Positions 28,501 to 38,391 are shown, counted from the stretch's first letter. The stretch is 64,000 nucleotides of DNA from Photorhabdus sp. CRCIA-P01 (GCF_003545805.1 NZ_NMQR01000019.1:20359-84358); one strand, 5' to 3'. Made by a program: numbers and translations. The notes: generated by a model from the letters alone, not told the origin.

Positions 28501-29163
28501 CGTTTCATCACTGTCCGGCGCATTAACCATATATGGCATATCCCCTTGTAAATAAGGGTGTAATTCAGCCAACAGAGCTTCCGGCCCACTCCACTCCTGG
28601 CTGATTACCTGTGCCATTGATAACGGCAATGGATAACAATGGCGCCGCCAGAAATCGGCACACCCCTGCCGTTCTAATGGCTGTTGATCCTGAATTAATG
28701 TCTGTTCAAACAAGATCCCAGATTCAAAAGCATTATGTGCCAACATCCTCTGACAAAAACCATGAATGGTATAAATCGCCGCTTCATCCATTTGCCGCTC
28801 TGCGGCCAGTAACCAGATAGCCGCCTGCCCTTTATCCGGGATCTCATCCAATAGCTGTTGATAGGCAGGTTCTGCGCCTTCTACTTCGTTTCGAATACAA
28901 GCAAGGCGAAGTTTATGAATATTTTCACGGATACGCCCACGTAACTCATTTGTTGCGGCCTCAGTAAACGTAACCACCAGAATTTCTTCCACGCTTAAAG
29001 GTCGTGAAAAAGCGGCATCTTTCCCTATTCCAAGTAGGAGACGCAGATATAAAATGCCGATGGTGTAGGTTTTACCCGTCCCGGCTGACGCTTCGATCAA
29101 CCGCTGACCATTCAGCGGCAGAGTTAATACATTAAGCCTGTGGACAGATATCTCTGTGATCAC
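25555..29163 (-). CDS. recB: Exonuclease V beta subunit RecB
   Basis: The 3'-5' helicase and nuclease subunit of RecBCD, 1202 residues (E. coli 1180). The N-terminal UvrD-type helicase has Walker A EASAGTGKTYT at about 24-34, LVVTFTEAA, LIDEFQDTD and LLYVALTRS. The C-terminal nuclease domain has the catalytic VLDYKSN with Asp1099 and Lys1101, matching Asp1080 and Lys1082 of E. coli. The start overlaps the ptrA stop by four bases. The recC-ptrA-recB-recD order is conserved. Confidence 0.97.
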   Translation of the reverse strand: MITEISVHRLNVLTLPLNGQRLIEASAGTGKTYTIGILYLRLLLGIGKDAAFSRPLSVEEILVVTFTEAATNELRGRIRENIHKLRLACIRNEVEGAEPAYQQLLDEIPDKGQAAIWLLAAERQMDEAAIYTIHGFCQRMLAHNAFESGILFEQTLIQDQQPLERQGCADFWRRHCYPLPLSMAQVISQEWSGPEALLAELHPYLQGDMPYMVNAPDSDETLLSRHEKITQLISDVKYQWNEVAGELHDLIAGSGVDKRSYSSKHLPNWLNSVMDWAQAPTEDYQLPKALEKFRQSVLAEKTKKGEVPEHSLFVAIDDLYQQPLTLRDLIISRAIIEIRQSIRQEKLTRGQMGFDDLLTRLDDALKGPGSDLLAETVRRRYPVALIDEFQDTDPQQYRIFHTIYGSQPENGLLFIGDPKQAIYAFRGADIFTYIRARSQVSAHYTLETNWRSAYSMVQAVNKLFMRSENPFLFEQIPFIEVSAAEKNRELSFSYYGEEQAALNFWLQSGEGVSTGDYEQTMSRLCAAQIRDWLQAGSEGRALLHKSEEVRPVTAADITVLVRSRKEAILIRNALNLLSIPSVFLSNRESVFDTAEAKDILWLLQAVLSPEKERVLRSALASGLFGLTARQIDKLNHDEKAWDQLVDEFDGYFRLWQRRGVLPMLRAVIANHHIAENLLASYDGERRLTDVMHIGELLQEISLQLDSEHAVTRWLAQQISHPDPQSENQQMRLESDRHLVQICTIHKSKGLEYPLVWLPFICNFREQKRAIYHDRTSFNACLDIFPDDETIELAEQERLAEDLRLLYVALTRSVYHCSVGVAPLIKGNKKKVGDTDLHQCALGYLLQKGVKGDANFLATSLKELSGDGIVVSLINDTDDHPWQSQSKNDLVLSARQFKRRVQDDWRITSYSGLRNSVVHRGSAAAYFAGEESIDVIVQSIAPKLDIDASGEKQSVEQPEMTPHTFPRGASAGTFLHAILEELNFSQLPDENWLAEQLQSAGFDECWGGILQQWMADIFTIPLNDEGLQLAKIPLHHQQNEMQFYLPVEQLLRSQELDTVMRRYDPVSACCPQLEFQQVKGMLKGFIDLVFCWQGRFYVLDYKSNWLGAESQAYTHQAMETAMIEHRYDLQYQLYTLALHRYLRHRLVNYDYQQHFGGVIYLFLRGIDKQQPGNGIFSCRPSAEFVDALDMFFSGNEQSEKEKN

Positions 29164-32054
29164 TGAGTTCTTACCTCAACAGGTAGCCGTTTCTGAAATT
29201 CAGTCACATTCTGATAGGTTTTCCAATCTTTCAATTTCGCATATCCATCCAAGTTTCCTGATTTACCAATCACTTGTGAAATCAATGACAGCCCCCGGTG
29301 TTTGATTACCGCATTCTGATAGAAATCAATCAATTGTTTCTGTGTGGTTTTCCTCAGTATCTCAAGCATTTTATCTCTACTATCAAAACTAAAGTTATTG
29401 CGGCTAAAATCACTGGAGAAACGAGCAACTTCGGCATAGAAAGTTTGCGGCGGTTGCTGCTTTTCATTAATCAGTGCATTCTTGTACTGTTCAAAATCAG
29501 CTTGAGACATGGTTTTCAATTTATTACCCGCGTTTTGATAGAAATCTTGATAACGCTGATTCAAATACTTGGGTTGCTTACTATTACTTTGTAGCAGGAA
29601 ACTCAATCCCCACTGCTCCCCCACACTGGTATTGAAAGCAAACACCGCATACCCCAGTTGCTCCGTTGTTCTTAGCTGCTCATAGAACCACGAATGAAGC
29701 ATATTGCTCAACAAACTGGAATAAACATAACCTTCTATACGGTTATAACCCGTCGGAATATAAACCTCCGCCAAAGCGCCATCTGTGCTGCTGCCAACAC
29801 GCTGGAAATTAACCGGGTAATTTTTATCAATCACCACCTTATCCCCAATCCACCAGTCATTTCCTTGATTTGCTAGTTGGTTATGAGCGGATTCGGCAAT
29901 CACTTTGCTCTGCTGTTCGGTCAAGTTTCCAATGATCATCATCTGCAAAGCAGCATTTTTTATCATTTCATGACGATACGTAACAATATCCTGAACCGTG
30001 ATAGTTTCTAGCGCTTTCAGACGAGTGGACTGTTCCGTGTATGGCACCACAGAAAGGCGCTTCAACGGCTGCATAGCCATTTCATACGCTTTAGCGTTAT
30101 TGGAAACTTCTATCTGTTCACGATACCAAGACTTAGCTTGCTCCAGTTGACTCTCGGTTGGCGTAAACGCCATGTAATTACTGATTAAAGAGGTTAAAAG
30201 TTCCGGCAAATTTTGCGTGTAACCACTTACTCCTAGTTGCATTCCCTGTGATGAACTCGTAAAAATATTCATTCCAGCAACAGAAGCCTGATAACTAAGC
30301 TGGTCGAGGGAAAGCCCTGCCAAATAATCAAGCAAAGAGGAAGTGGCCTGCTCACGGGCACTATCCAAACTTTTTGCATTACGTAAATCTAACGTAATGC
30401 TGGCCTTAGGCTCATCAGCAAAATATTGACTCGGCATATAGAACAGGCGAACACTCTGGTGTTCAAGAATCATCTCTGGATGTTTTTGACTCTTATCTGC
30501 TTTTATCAGCTTCAAATCATCAGGAATATAAGAATTTGGCGCGGGCAGAGAAAAACTCATTTGCTCCTCTAATTGCTGCCATTTAACTCGTTGCTGCAAT
30601 GTAATTCGATCAACCTGATAAGGTGCCTGAACAAAATAAGCCTGTTTATTATGCGACTCTTTTGGGCTGATATACCAGATACGCGCATTTTCAGGAGTCA
30701 ACTCATCAAGTCGGCTAGCAATTGCTTTCGGGTTATAATCATCAGCCAGATAACTGGCATTAAGTACATTGGAAACAGGAACTCGCAACATAGCATCCGA
30801 TAACCATTCGATATAATGCATATTACGAACAATAGAGCCATACTGGAACGATAGATTCAAAACCTTCGCAATCTCATCAAAATAACTTTTCTGGATGCCT
30901 TTTTGTTTTAATAAATTAATATAAGCAAAAATAGCCGCAACAACCTGATCCCGTTGTGCAAGCCCTTTGTCTGTCAACGTCACATAAATAAAAAAGATAC
31001 CTTTGTTACGATCAACCATAGGTTCCGCACCGGCACTGATACTTTCTGCCAACCCTTGAGTTTGCAGCCAATCTGATAATGTATTCAGGCTACGGTTGCC
31101 TATCATATAACTGAGATATTCATCGGTTTTACTGCGGAAATCAGCGCTGTTATTGTCAATGCTGAACTCCAATTGCAATGCCTTTTGCGGTTGAGCAGGA
31201 ACATAATGGATGATAATCCCTTTCTCTTTTTCCGTTACTGCCGGAACAGTAATTGGCGGTACGCTCGCTTTTTTGTCAGGTATCCGACCAAAAGTATCAA
31301 CAGCAATTTGAGTCAGTTTATCGAGAGGCTGATTACCGTAAATGACACCTTTCATTAGATTGGCCGAATAATAGCGCTGATAGAAACCCACCAGTTCTGT
31401 CTGTAATTTACTCCCCGGTTTATCTTTCAATGTTTCTAGATTACCACCAGAAAAACGGGCATTGGGATGCTTAGGATTCAAGGTTTCTGCCCGTATTTGA
31501 GCAACCCGCATCCCATCACGAGAACGCGCCATTGTCATCTCTGCATTAACGGCGTTTCGCTCCCGATCTGCATTCACTGGGCCAAGTAACGGCTCAGCCA
31601 GTGCATCAGCCAGACGATCTGTGGCTTGAGCTAACGCCTCATTTTCTACTTCAAGGTAAAAAGCCGTGCGGTAAGAAGCCGTGCTGGCATTATAGCTACC
31701 ACCATGTTTTTGCAAAAATTCAGATAAATCACCTGATTGTGGATAACGTTCAGATCCCATCAGAACCATATGTTCCAGATAATGTGCAAGCCCGAGCTGG
31801 CTGTCAGGGTTTTCCATGCTGCCAACCGGAATCGCTACCGCTGCCAAAGATTTGGTTGCTTTCTCATCAGATACCAGCAAAACCGTCATATTGTTTGCCA
31901 ATTTGATTCCCTGATACTGACGGTGATCATTTTCGCTTTTATAAATTGTCTCTTGCAGTGGTTGCCACTGTAGTTGTGGTGTTTGCGCATAACTCGTCGT
32001 TCCCCAAAAAAGCAGGAACATCGCAGCTATCATGCGAACAAGATGTTTATACAT
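29160..32054 (-). CDS. ptrA: Protease III (pitrilysin)
   Basis: A periplasmic zinc metalloprotease of the M16 family that degrades small peptides such as insulin fragments. The 964 residues match E. coli (962). The signal peptide is about 1-23, ending SYA. The inverted zinc motif HYLEH gives His91, Glu94 and His95, and the distal ligand is Glu172 in NAVNAEMTM. It sits between recC and recB in one operon, with a one-base overlap with recC. It has no known role in recombination. Confidence 0.97.
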   Translation of the reverse strand: MYKHLVRMIAAMFLLFWGTTSYAQTPQLQWQPLQETIYKSENDHRQYQGIKLANNMTVLLVSDEKATKSLAAVAIPVGSMENPDSQLGLAHYLEHMVLMGSERYPQSGDLSEFLQKHGGSYNASTASYRTAFYLEVENEALAQATDRLADALAEPLLGPVNADRERNAVNAEMTMARSRDGMRVAQIRAETLNPKHPNARFSGGNLETLKDKPGSKLQTELVGFYQRYYSANLMKGVIYGNQPLDKLTQIAVDTFGRIPDKKASVPPITVPAVTEKEKGIIIHYVPAQPQKALQLEFSIDNNSADFRSKTDEYLSYMIGNRSLNTLSDWLQTQGLAESISAGAEPMVDRNKGIFFIYVTLTDKGLAQRDQVVAAIFAYINLLKQKGIQKSYFDEIAKVLNLSFQYGSIVRNMHYIEWLSDAMLRVPVSNVLNASYLADDYNPKAIASRLDELTPENARIWYISPKESHNKQAYFVQAPYQVDRITLQQRVKWQQLEEQMSFSLPAPNSYIPDDLKLIKADKSQKHPEMILEHQSVRLFYMPSQYFADEPKASITLDLRNAKSLDSAREQATSSLLDYLAGLSLDQLSYQASVAGMNIFTSSSQGMQLGVSGYTQNLPELLTSLISNYMAFTPTESQLEQAKSWYREQIEVSNNAKAYEMAMQPLKRLSVVPYTEQSTRLKALETITVQDIVTYRHEMIKNAALQMMIIGNLTEQQSKVIAESAHNQLANQGNDWWIGDKVVIDKNYPVNFQRVGSSTDGALAEVYIPTGYNRIEGYVYSSLLSNMLHSWFYEQLRTTEQLGYAVFAFNTSVGEQWGLSFLLQSNSKQPKYLNQRYQDFYQNAGNKLKTMSQADFEQYKNALINEKQQPPQTFYAEVARFSSDFSRNNFSFDSRDKMLEILRKTTQKQLIDFYQNAVIKHRGLSLISQVIGKSGNLDGYAKLKDWKTYQNVTEFQKRLPVEVRTQ

Positions 32055-35000
32055 TATCGGATATTCTCCCTTGTATTCTGATATCGCGCTATCGGTAACA
32101 AATAACTGAGCGCTTCCTGTTTAAGTTTTGCCAAAAATGATTTACCAGCTTGCCTGAAAGCCCGCTGAATATAAGGATCATCCCCTTCGCCTCTGCGTCC
32201 TTGATCCCCAAGCCATGTTTTCAATAACTGGCTTTCAGCTTTTGATTGAATTTCATCACTATTATCAATCTCACCTGTCTCTTTATTCATACATGTTGAA
32301 AGCCACGCCCAACCACTTTTGCAAAACAGCGGTAAAGGCGCTGATATTCCTCGTTGATAACCGTCAATCAATTGATTCAGATAATCTTTCGCTTGTTCTG
32401 AAGGCATAGGAGCAAAACACCATTCACTGCCATCACGTCCATATCCATAACTGCGGCTTTCCCCCTGACCACCAGTCAGACAATAAGCCAGATGCTCAAT
32501 CCACAATTGCATGCCATCATTGGCGGTCAAACTGGCTGGCCGCCAACGTAGCAAACCATCCGGTTGCACCTTATTAATTTGCCCTGTCAGCATCACCTGG
32601 CCTAAATCATGATGTAAATCAACAGATAATGTTTCCATTTGTTGTTCACGAATTTTATCCGCCAAAGGCTGCATCTCTTTTTGCTGTTTCAACCAATAAA
32701 CCTCACCGAAAGCGCCAAAAGGCAATCCTCCAGCAGCACGTAGCCGATTGAAAAGTGGTTCAGGCGATTGCTGTTCAATTAACGCATTCAACAATAGCTG
32801 ATTAAACTGATAACGTTGAAGATTATCTAAAACGAAAGGTTCTTCCTCTGGCAATTCCGTTTCTTCAATAACGAAATTTACTTTCAGGCAGCGTTGGAAA
32901 AAAAACCGAACAGGATGACGGTAAAAGCGGATTAAATCATCAAGTGTAATTTCTTGGATTTGCGCCATTTCAATAGATTGACAAAATTCAGCATATGCTG
33001 AGCCTTGTTCAGTTGCCGCCGGTAACCACTCTCCGGCATAGCTTTGCTGATAACTGCTCGGTATAAAATTTTCCGGTGCAAATGGAACCCGGGTATGAAG
33101 AGACAACAGATGTTTTCTGATATTAGCGGCGCTTTCATCAACATTCAGTTTTTCATTGCCTGGCAAACAGAAACTCTGGCAAACATAATCCAGCAATTCA
33201 TTAACCAGCACTGAAGGGTTGCATTCCGTATCATCACGAATGGATTTACCAATATAGCTGATATAAAGAAACTGTTCAGCGGATATCAAGGCTTCAAGGA
33301 ATAGATAACGGTCATCATCCCGTCGTTTTCTGTCTCCTCTTTGGCTTTTTTCCGCCATCAGGTCAAACCCAAGCGGTGGAATTGAACGGGGATAAACACC
33401 ATCATTCATTCCCAATAAACAGACAACCTTAAAGGGGATAGAACGCATTGGCATCAAGGTGCAAAAGTTGACAGACCCTGCGAGAAAACGCTGACTGATT
33501 TTTTCATTATCAAACCGAAGCGCTAATTCATCTCGCAACAGAACCAATGGCACACTTTCCTGATAACGCGCGTTCAGTCCATTATCTATGACTTTCTGCC
33601 ATTGCTGTTCCATCATTGCCAGTACTAATTCAGTCTCATTATCTGATACAAAAAATGTTTCCAGCAACTGCTGGCAGACAGGTAACCAGCCCGTTAATGT
33701 CCGGCTCTCGGCAAGAATTTTGCGCCAATAGCTTAATTGCATTAAAAACTCAGCCAATTGGCCGACAAGCTCCGCGGCTAAACCACTGGATTCATCATAA
33801 GGCAATACCTCTTTCCAAGGGCCCGACCGGCTATCCATTGCATAACCCAATAACATTCGGGTCAGTCCAAAACGCCATGTATGCTGGCCTGTTACCGGCA
33901 AAGATAGCTGTTCCACATTATCGTCATCCAGCCCCCAACGAACGCCTGATTCTTCAACCCAACGCCTTAATAAACGCAAACCATCTTCATGTATGTCAAA
34001 TTTATTCGCCAGCGCGGGTACTTCCAACAATGCTAAAACCTGTTCTGTCGTAAAACGGCTTTGAGGTAAATCAAGCAGTGTGATAAATGCCTGTAAAATC
34101 GAATGTGCCTGACGGGCCTTACGATCAGAAATGGCAAATGGAATATAGCGTTCAATAGAGACATTACCAAATACCGCCTGAACATAGGGAGTATAACTGT
34201 CAATATCCGCGACCATCACAATAATATCCCTTGGCGTCAGCGATGGATTATCTTCCAATAATCTCAATAGCTGATCCTGTAAAACTTCCACTTCACGCTG
34301 AGGACTATGGCAAACATGGAAAGATAAAGCACGATCCAACGGATCAAGTACTCTTTTTTTCAAGCTATTTTCAAATGTTTCTTTTGTTGAACCAATTTGG
34401 GCATGATCTTCCAGATAGAGAATATCCCTTTGCAATTGATGTAATAGATTATCCTGTTCTAATTCAACGAAAGCGTGAACTTCCGAACTCTGCTCAAGCT
34501 GCGACAATAAATAGAGATTATCACGGCCCAACCGTCCCCATGATGCCAACAAGGGATTACTTACATCTTGTTCACCGTCATCGTTAAACAGTGATTGAGC
34601 ATTACCAGGATCTTTAAAATATTCCAGCTCCTGTTCACTGTTATAATGACGTGGTTTACGACTGCTCAGTTTTGCCAGAAAAGCATAATTCTGAATATCT
34701 CCCCAATAATATTTACATGGATTGGTAAACATCAGGTGAATATCAATATGCTGTCCCAGTGCCTGTAAGGCTTGTAAATAAACAGGCGGCAAAGCAGAAA
34801 TACCACAAATAAATACCCGTTTCGGTAAACAAGCTGAAAGTTCAGCACTGTTTTCCAATATCGAAATAAAACGGCGATACAAGTTAGCCCGATGCCATTG
34901 AGGTTGTTGTAGCTGGTGGGTATATTCTGTTAATTCCAGCCACAATCTTTTCTGCCACAACTGATTATCACTCAAACCATCAATAAGCTGCCCTTGCTGC

Positions 35001-35446
35001 CAACTTTCCAGCCATTGCGGGCGATAAACAAGATATTGGTCAAACAGGTCAGCAACCCGCCCGGCCAATTGATGAATTTTCCGTTTATCAAAATCCTGAT
35101 CAAGATAGTGCCTAAGTGCGACAAATTCCGCTTCTGGCAATAATTGAGGCAATAACGCCATCAATTTCCATGTCATGGCATCTTTACTAAAAGCGCTTTC
35201 TTTCGGGATATCAGGCAATACTTTGGTAAACATATCCCAGATAAAAGTAGCTGGAAGTGGAAACGAAATATTGGCTGATATCCCTATTCTTTCAGCCAGT
35301 TGGATTTGCAGCCACTGTGACATTCCTGGGCTTTGTACCAGAATGACTTCCTGCTCAAACGGATCAGTCAGTGGATTATCTCCGATAAGTATGGTTATCA
35401 GCTCTTTAAGAAGATCCAACTGATTAGAATGATAAACCTTGAACAT
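32054..35446 (-). CDS. recC: Exonuclease V gamma subunit RecC
   Basis: The Chi-recognising scaffold of RecBCD, 1130 residues (E. coli 1122). The sequence aligns from MFKVYHSNQLDLL (E. coli MLRVYHSN) through ILVQSPGMSQWLQ and FPLPATFIWDMF. I place the start at 35446; four upstream codons are open, but the E. coli protein begins here. It overlaps the 3' end of ppdC by 23 bases, as expected for the compact ppd-rec cluster. Confidence 0.96.
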   Translation of the reverse strand: MFKVYHSNQLDLLKELITILIGDNPLTDPFEQEVILVQSPGMSQWLQIQLAERIGISANISFPLPATFIWDMFTKVLPDIPKESAFSKDAMTWKLMALLPQLLPEAEFVALRHYLDQDFDKRKIHQLAGRVADLFDQYLVYRPQWLESWQQGQLIDGLSDNQLWQKRLWLELTEYTHQLQQPQWHRANLYRRFISILENSAELSACLPKRVFICGISALPPVYLQALQALGQHIDIHLMFTNPCKYYWGDIQNYAFLAKLSSRKPRHYNSEQELEYFKDPGNAQSLFNDDGEQDVSNPLLASWGRLGRDNLYLLSQLEQSSEVHAFVELEQDNLLHQLQRDILYLEDHAQIGSTKETFENSLKKRVLDPLDRALSFHVCHSPQREVEVLQDQLLRLLEDNPSLTPRDIIVMVADIDSYTPYVQAVFGNVSIERYIPFAISDRKARQAHSILQAFITLLDLPQSRFTTEQVLALLEVPALANKFDIHEDGLRLLRRWVEESGVRWGLDDDNVEQLSLPVTGQHTWRFGLTRMLLGYAMDSRSGPWKEVLPYDESSGLAAELVGQLAEFLMQLSYWRKILAESRTLTGWLPVCQQLLETFFVSDNETELVLAMMEQQWQKVIDNGLNARYQESVPLVLLRDELALRFDNEKISQRFLAGSVNFCTLMPMRSIPFKVVCLLGMNDGVYPRSIPPLGFDLMAEKSQRGDRKRRDDDRYLFLEALISAEQFLYISYIGKSIRDDTECNPSVLVNELLDYVCQSFCLPGNEKLNVDESAANIRKHLLSLHTRVPFAPENFIPSSYQQSYAGEWLPAATEQGSAYAEFCQSIEMAQIQEITLDDLIRFYRHPVRFFFQRCLKVNFVIEETELPEEEPFVLDNLQRYQFNQLLLNALIEQQSPEPLFNRLRAAGGLPFGAFGEVYWLKQQKEMQPLADKIREQQMETLSVDLHHDLGQVMLTGQINKVQPDGLLRWRPASLTANDGMQLWIEHLAYCLTGGQGESRSYGYGRDGSEWCFAPMPSEQAKDYLNQLIDGYQRGISAPLPLFCKSGWAWLSTCMNKETGEIDNSDEIQSKAESQLLKTWLGDQGRRGEGDDPYIQRAFRQAGKSFLAKLKQEALSYLLPIARYQNTRENIR

Positions 35447-35810
35447 CAGGACTCCCATTTGAACAAATCCACCGGCTTGCTTTACTTTGCTGATTATAAG
35501 GCGTTGTTACTATAACTGTAAGCTGATAGCAATCAGATAACTGATATGTCGTCTGAAATTCAGCGTGCCATCCCGGTGGCGGTGTTAATTCTGATAAAGC
35601 ACTTTGACCTGCAATTAATTCATATTGTTCCAGGTATCCATAAGATAATTTGTCCGCCTTTGATTGTTGCCAATGTTGCTGAAACCCAAACAATAGCGCC
35701 TGATGATAACGCATTAATCCCAGTAAAGAGACAGAAAAGACCATAACGGCAACCATAACTTCGGGCAAACTCATCCCAGATTGATGAGCATGAAAAAGAT
35801 TTGGTTTCAT
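35424..35810 (-). CDS. ppdC: Prepilin-like protein PpdC
   Basis: A 128-residue type II/IV pseudopilin-like protein. The start at 35810 overlaps the ygdB stop (ATGA); an upstream extension is open but less likely. Short leader ending HQSG, then MSLPEVMVAVMVFSVSLLGL, where the Glu at +5 and the hydrophobic helix are prepilin hallmarks. Two cysteines (SDCYQL, WICSNG) could form a disulphide. Substrate of prepilin peptidase; role in E. coli poorly defined. Confidence 0.85.
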   Translation of the reverse strand: MKPNLFHAHQSGMSLPEVMVAVMVFSVSLLGLMRYHQALLFGFQQHWQQSKADKLSYGYLEQYELIAGQSALSELTPPPGWHAEFQTTYQLSDCYQLTVIVTTPYNQQSKASRWICSNGSPDVQGLSF

Positions 35811-36274
35811 AAACAAAACCCCGTATCTGCCTCGGGACAGAAATCCAACCAACCGCTTTCTACCGGAATAAGGGAATCACTACCATCAGAAGAGATTAAT
35901 TTCATCCATTGATATAATCCGACAGATTGCCCGGATGCCACTTCCGCCACACCTTTCAGCAGAAAAAAATTACTTGAGTACCTTTTTAAACAGCTTGTCA
36001 AATGGAACTCCTGCTGTTGCAGGCAATACCACTCTTCTGTTTTATCACTATAAAGTAGCCATGATTGCGCCATTCCCCATGCCAATGAAGATTCTGCTTG
36101 TTGCAAAGCTTTTAAATATCTGCGTTCATCAACCATCATGATTAATGCGTTATCCAGATGATGATGTAAAGCTTTCAGCATCATAAGGCTCACAGCCAGC
36201 AACATCAGCACAGAAATTAACAATACATTTCCTTGCTGAAATTGCAGGCAGACATTTGGAGAATGCTCAGTCAC
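35807..36274 (-). CDS. ygdB: YgdB, DUF2509 family membrane protein
   Basis: A 155-residue protein between ppdB and ppdC, as in E. coli. The N-terminal segment GNVLLISVLMLLAVSLMML is a single hydrophobic helix like that of pseudopilins or PilX-type minor components. The mature part has four cysteines (YCLQQQ, SCLKRY, FCPEAD, FCL). Its place in the cluster suggests a minor pseudopilin-like role; no activity is known to me. Confidence 0.85.
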   Translation of the reverse strand: MTEHSPNVCLQFQQGNVLLISVLMLLAVSLMMLKALHHHLDNALIMMVDERRYLKALQQAESSLAWGMAQSWLLYSDKTEEWYCLQQQEFHLTSCLKRYSSNFFLLKGVAEVASGQSVGLYQWMKLISSDGSDSLIPVESGWLDFCPEADTGFCL

Positions 36275-36279
36275 GGTAC

Positions 36280-36870
36280 TTATCCCCTGATATTGCGCAA
36301 ACGTATTACTGCCTGATATTGGTAGTTTATTGATGGATGTTTAAACCAATGTGCAATAAGCGTCAATTTGATAAAAACTAAGCCATCTTTTGTTGGTAAT
36401 TTTTCTGCTTTAAATGAATCTACCACTATCTCATTTGGGTCAAATAGCCTTTCCCAGCCATTGTCCTGACAGTTACCCGCACCTCTTTTCCATTCCACTG
36501 ACTTATTACTAAAACGATAACCAAAGAATTCCGATTCACTATGTTCTGGTGGCTCCCATTGGTTATTTACATTAAGATCATATGCAATAATCAGGCATGA
36601 ATCCTCACTTTCATCATTTCTATTATTGATTAATATTGGCTTTCCATCGCAATAATGCTGGCAATATCCTGCACGACGAATATCTTTCTCTATAATATAC
36701 AATGTTTGTTTAACAAAATATCCTAAACGATATCTCTGATATAACTCCATTATTTGTCTGGTTAAAACCGGGTAACTTTTGGCAATCGCCAGTAAAATAA
36801 TAGTGCCAATAGCCATTGCCACAATCACTTCTAACAATGTCATTCCAGATTGGTTTTTATGTTTCATCAT
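36280..36870 (-). CDS. ppdB: Prepilin-like protein PpdB
   Basis: A 196-residue pseudopilin. The leader KHKNQSG precedes MTLLEVIVAMAIGTIILLAI with Glu at +5. The large C-terminal globular part contains paired cysteines (GYCQHYC, GNCQDNG), recalling minor pseudopilins such as PilW/GspJ. The start may be the first or the second Met, both next to each other. It is the second gene of the ppdA-ppdB-ygdB-ppdC series. Confidence 0.87.
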   Translation of the reverse strand: MMKHKNQSGMTLLEVIVAMAIGTIILLAIAKSYPVLTRQIMELYQRYRLGYFVKQTLYIIEKDIRRAGYCQHYCDGKPILINNRNDESEDSCLIIAYDLNVNNQWEPPEHSESEFFGYRFSNKSVEWKRGAGNCQDNGWERLFDPNEIVVDSFKAEKLPTKDGLVFIKLTLIAHWFKHPSINYQYQAVIRLRNIRG

Positions 36871-36908
36871 TACAATAGAGTATCACTTATTTTATAAGAA
36901 AAAAATAA

Positions 36909-37424
36909 TTAACCACAAGCCGGAATACTATTAAACTTATTATTACTACATGATCTTACTCTTCCTCGTGAAGAAAAAATAACTGATATTTCACCTGCGG
37001 AATTAGCCAAGATAAAACTCGCGGGCATCATCGTGTTTCTTATTCCATGAAACTCTATCTGCTCCTTAGTTGCTGAGCTTATAACAACATCCTGATAGGA
37101 TGATTTTATACCCTCAACATTCTCTAAATCACAATCAGCAAGTGCAGATCTAGAAAGCGCTATACACCACTCTTCTCCCGTTTTCAGCCACAATATCACC
37201 TCTTTATTCAGATAATTTGCCATAGATTGCTGCCTGGTGATAAATGTTAATATTTTCTGGGCTGATTCCTGTAACCTGACTCTTTCCTGATGATCACCCC
37301 ATTCTTGTATCCCCCATAAAGAAAATATTGAAACCAGAACAATAACAATCATCAATTCCAATAAGGAAAAACCTAATTGATTATCAATATTATAACTACC
37401 AATTATATTAATGTTATCTTCCAT
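36909..37424 (-). CDS. ppdA: Prepilin-like protein PpdA
   Basis: A 171-residue GspH/FimT-like pseudopilin. The leader ends NQLG and is followed by FSLLELMIVIVLVSIFSLWG with Glu at +5. The ATG at 37424 has AAGGA seven bases upstream; a TTG two codons earlier is a less likely start. The C-terminus has two cysteines (RSCSNN, PACG). It is the first gene of the ppd series, whose promoter must lie in the AT-rich DNA just upstream. Confidence 0.87.
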   Translation of the reverse strand: MEDNINIIGSYNIDNQLGFSLLELMIVIVLVSIFSLWGIQEWGDHQERVRLQESAQKILTFITRQQSMANYLNKEVILWLKTGEEWCIALSRSALADCDLENVEGIKSSYQDVVISSATKEQIEFHGIRNTMMPASFILANSAGEISVIFSSRGRVRSCSNNKFNSIPACG

Positions 37425-37430
37425 TAACAA

Positions 37431-37800
37431 TTCCTTACATCCTTTCGCAAAACATTCTATTTATTTTAAAAACAGAATAAACACATAATTGAATTTTATG
37501 CGAGAGTGCATCAATAAAAAAATAAGAGTCTATCATTGTTACATTTAAATTGCGTAGAGTTTCACAAAAATCAACGAGAATAGTTATTTTTATTTCTTAT
37601 TATTTCCATACATTGTAAGATTATATGGCTATGAGGAAGAAGCTTCATGAACATAATAAAGAAAATATTGAATGCTTTACATGAGGATGTTATTACTATT
37701 AATTTATTCTATAAAAATAAATAATATCAGACTAGAAAATAATTAATTGAGAAGCTTGTTTTAAGTATAACGATCAATTTTTAAGTATAGCGATCAATAG
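37431..37800. other. AT-rich gap with a 20-bp tandem repeat
   Basis: The 370 bases upstream of ppdA hold no gene. At 37761-37800 a 20-bp unit (TTAAGTATAACGATCAAT plus two bases) is repeated twice in tandem with three differences and abuts the truncated higB. It could be the leftover operator of the toxin-antitoxin pair or a scar of the deletion that removed the 5' half of higB. Confidence 0.6.
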
Positions 37801-37941
37801 TGGTGTATCGATATTGGTAGTAATAATGTCCGATTACTGACCTTTATTGAGTTTTCAATGGGGCACTGTTACATTAAACACATCGTATCCTACTCAGAAT
37901 ACGACAAGCTAACCGATTACTACCGGAGAAACAGAGAATGA
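37801..37941 (+). pseudogene. C-terminal remnant of a HigB-type toxin
   Basis: 46 codons in frame reading DIGSNNVRLLTFIEF, then CYIKHIVSYSEYDKLTDYYR and a stop. This matches the C-terminal half of HigB (RelE superfamily mRNA interferase), whose usual form is DIGGNN.R then IKH...H.EYDKL. The N-terminal half is absent: a stop and a tandem repeat lie directly upstream. The end overlaps the antitoxin start (ATGA), as in intact higBA operons. Not functional. Confidence 0.75.
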
Positions 37942-38359
37942 TAAATTTTGCAGTCGTTCAGGAACGGGCTCGCGCTCTGTTTTCAGAAGATCCCTTGGCT
38001 GACCTACATAATACCTCAGAACAGTACAAAGAAGCGATGGATTTGATTGATGAGCTTTTCAAAGACTATGACAATAACAAAGGATTAATTGAGATTCTAG
38101 CTACAACAATTGAACGCTATGAAGATACCGCCCCTGAATTTGCAGAATTTAACCAAGCTATTGAAAATATCCCTACGGGGTTGCAGTCCTAAGGGTTCTG
38201 ATGGATCAACACGGCCTTAAACAAGCCGACCTTAAAAACGAAATCGGAGGAGCTTCTCTGGTATCACAAATTCTGAGTGGAACAAAGTCACTGACAGTAA
38301 CCCATATAAAAGCCTTGAGTAAACGTTTTAAGGTTTCTAGTGCAGCTTTTATCGATTAG
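37938..38359 (+). pseudogene. HigA-type antitoxin, frameshifted
   Basis: The first 84 codons (AMDLIDELFKDYDN, EDTAPEFAEFNQAIE) align with the N-terminal half of HigA. At about 38178 the frame ends (IPTGLQS), but in the next frame the HTH half continues without a break: VLRVLMDQHGLKQADL, VSQILSGTKSLT and FKVSSAAFID to a stop at 38359. Restoring one G in the GGGG run at about 38178 would rejoin them. With its toxin truncated there is no selection to keep it. A programmed frameshift is a remote alternative. Confidence 0.75.
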
Positions 38360-38391
38360 CCTTATCTATTTCTACAACTGATTGAGTAACA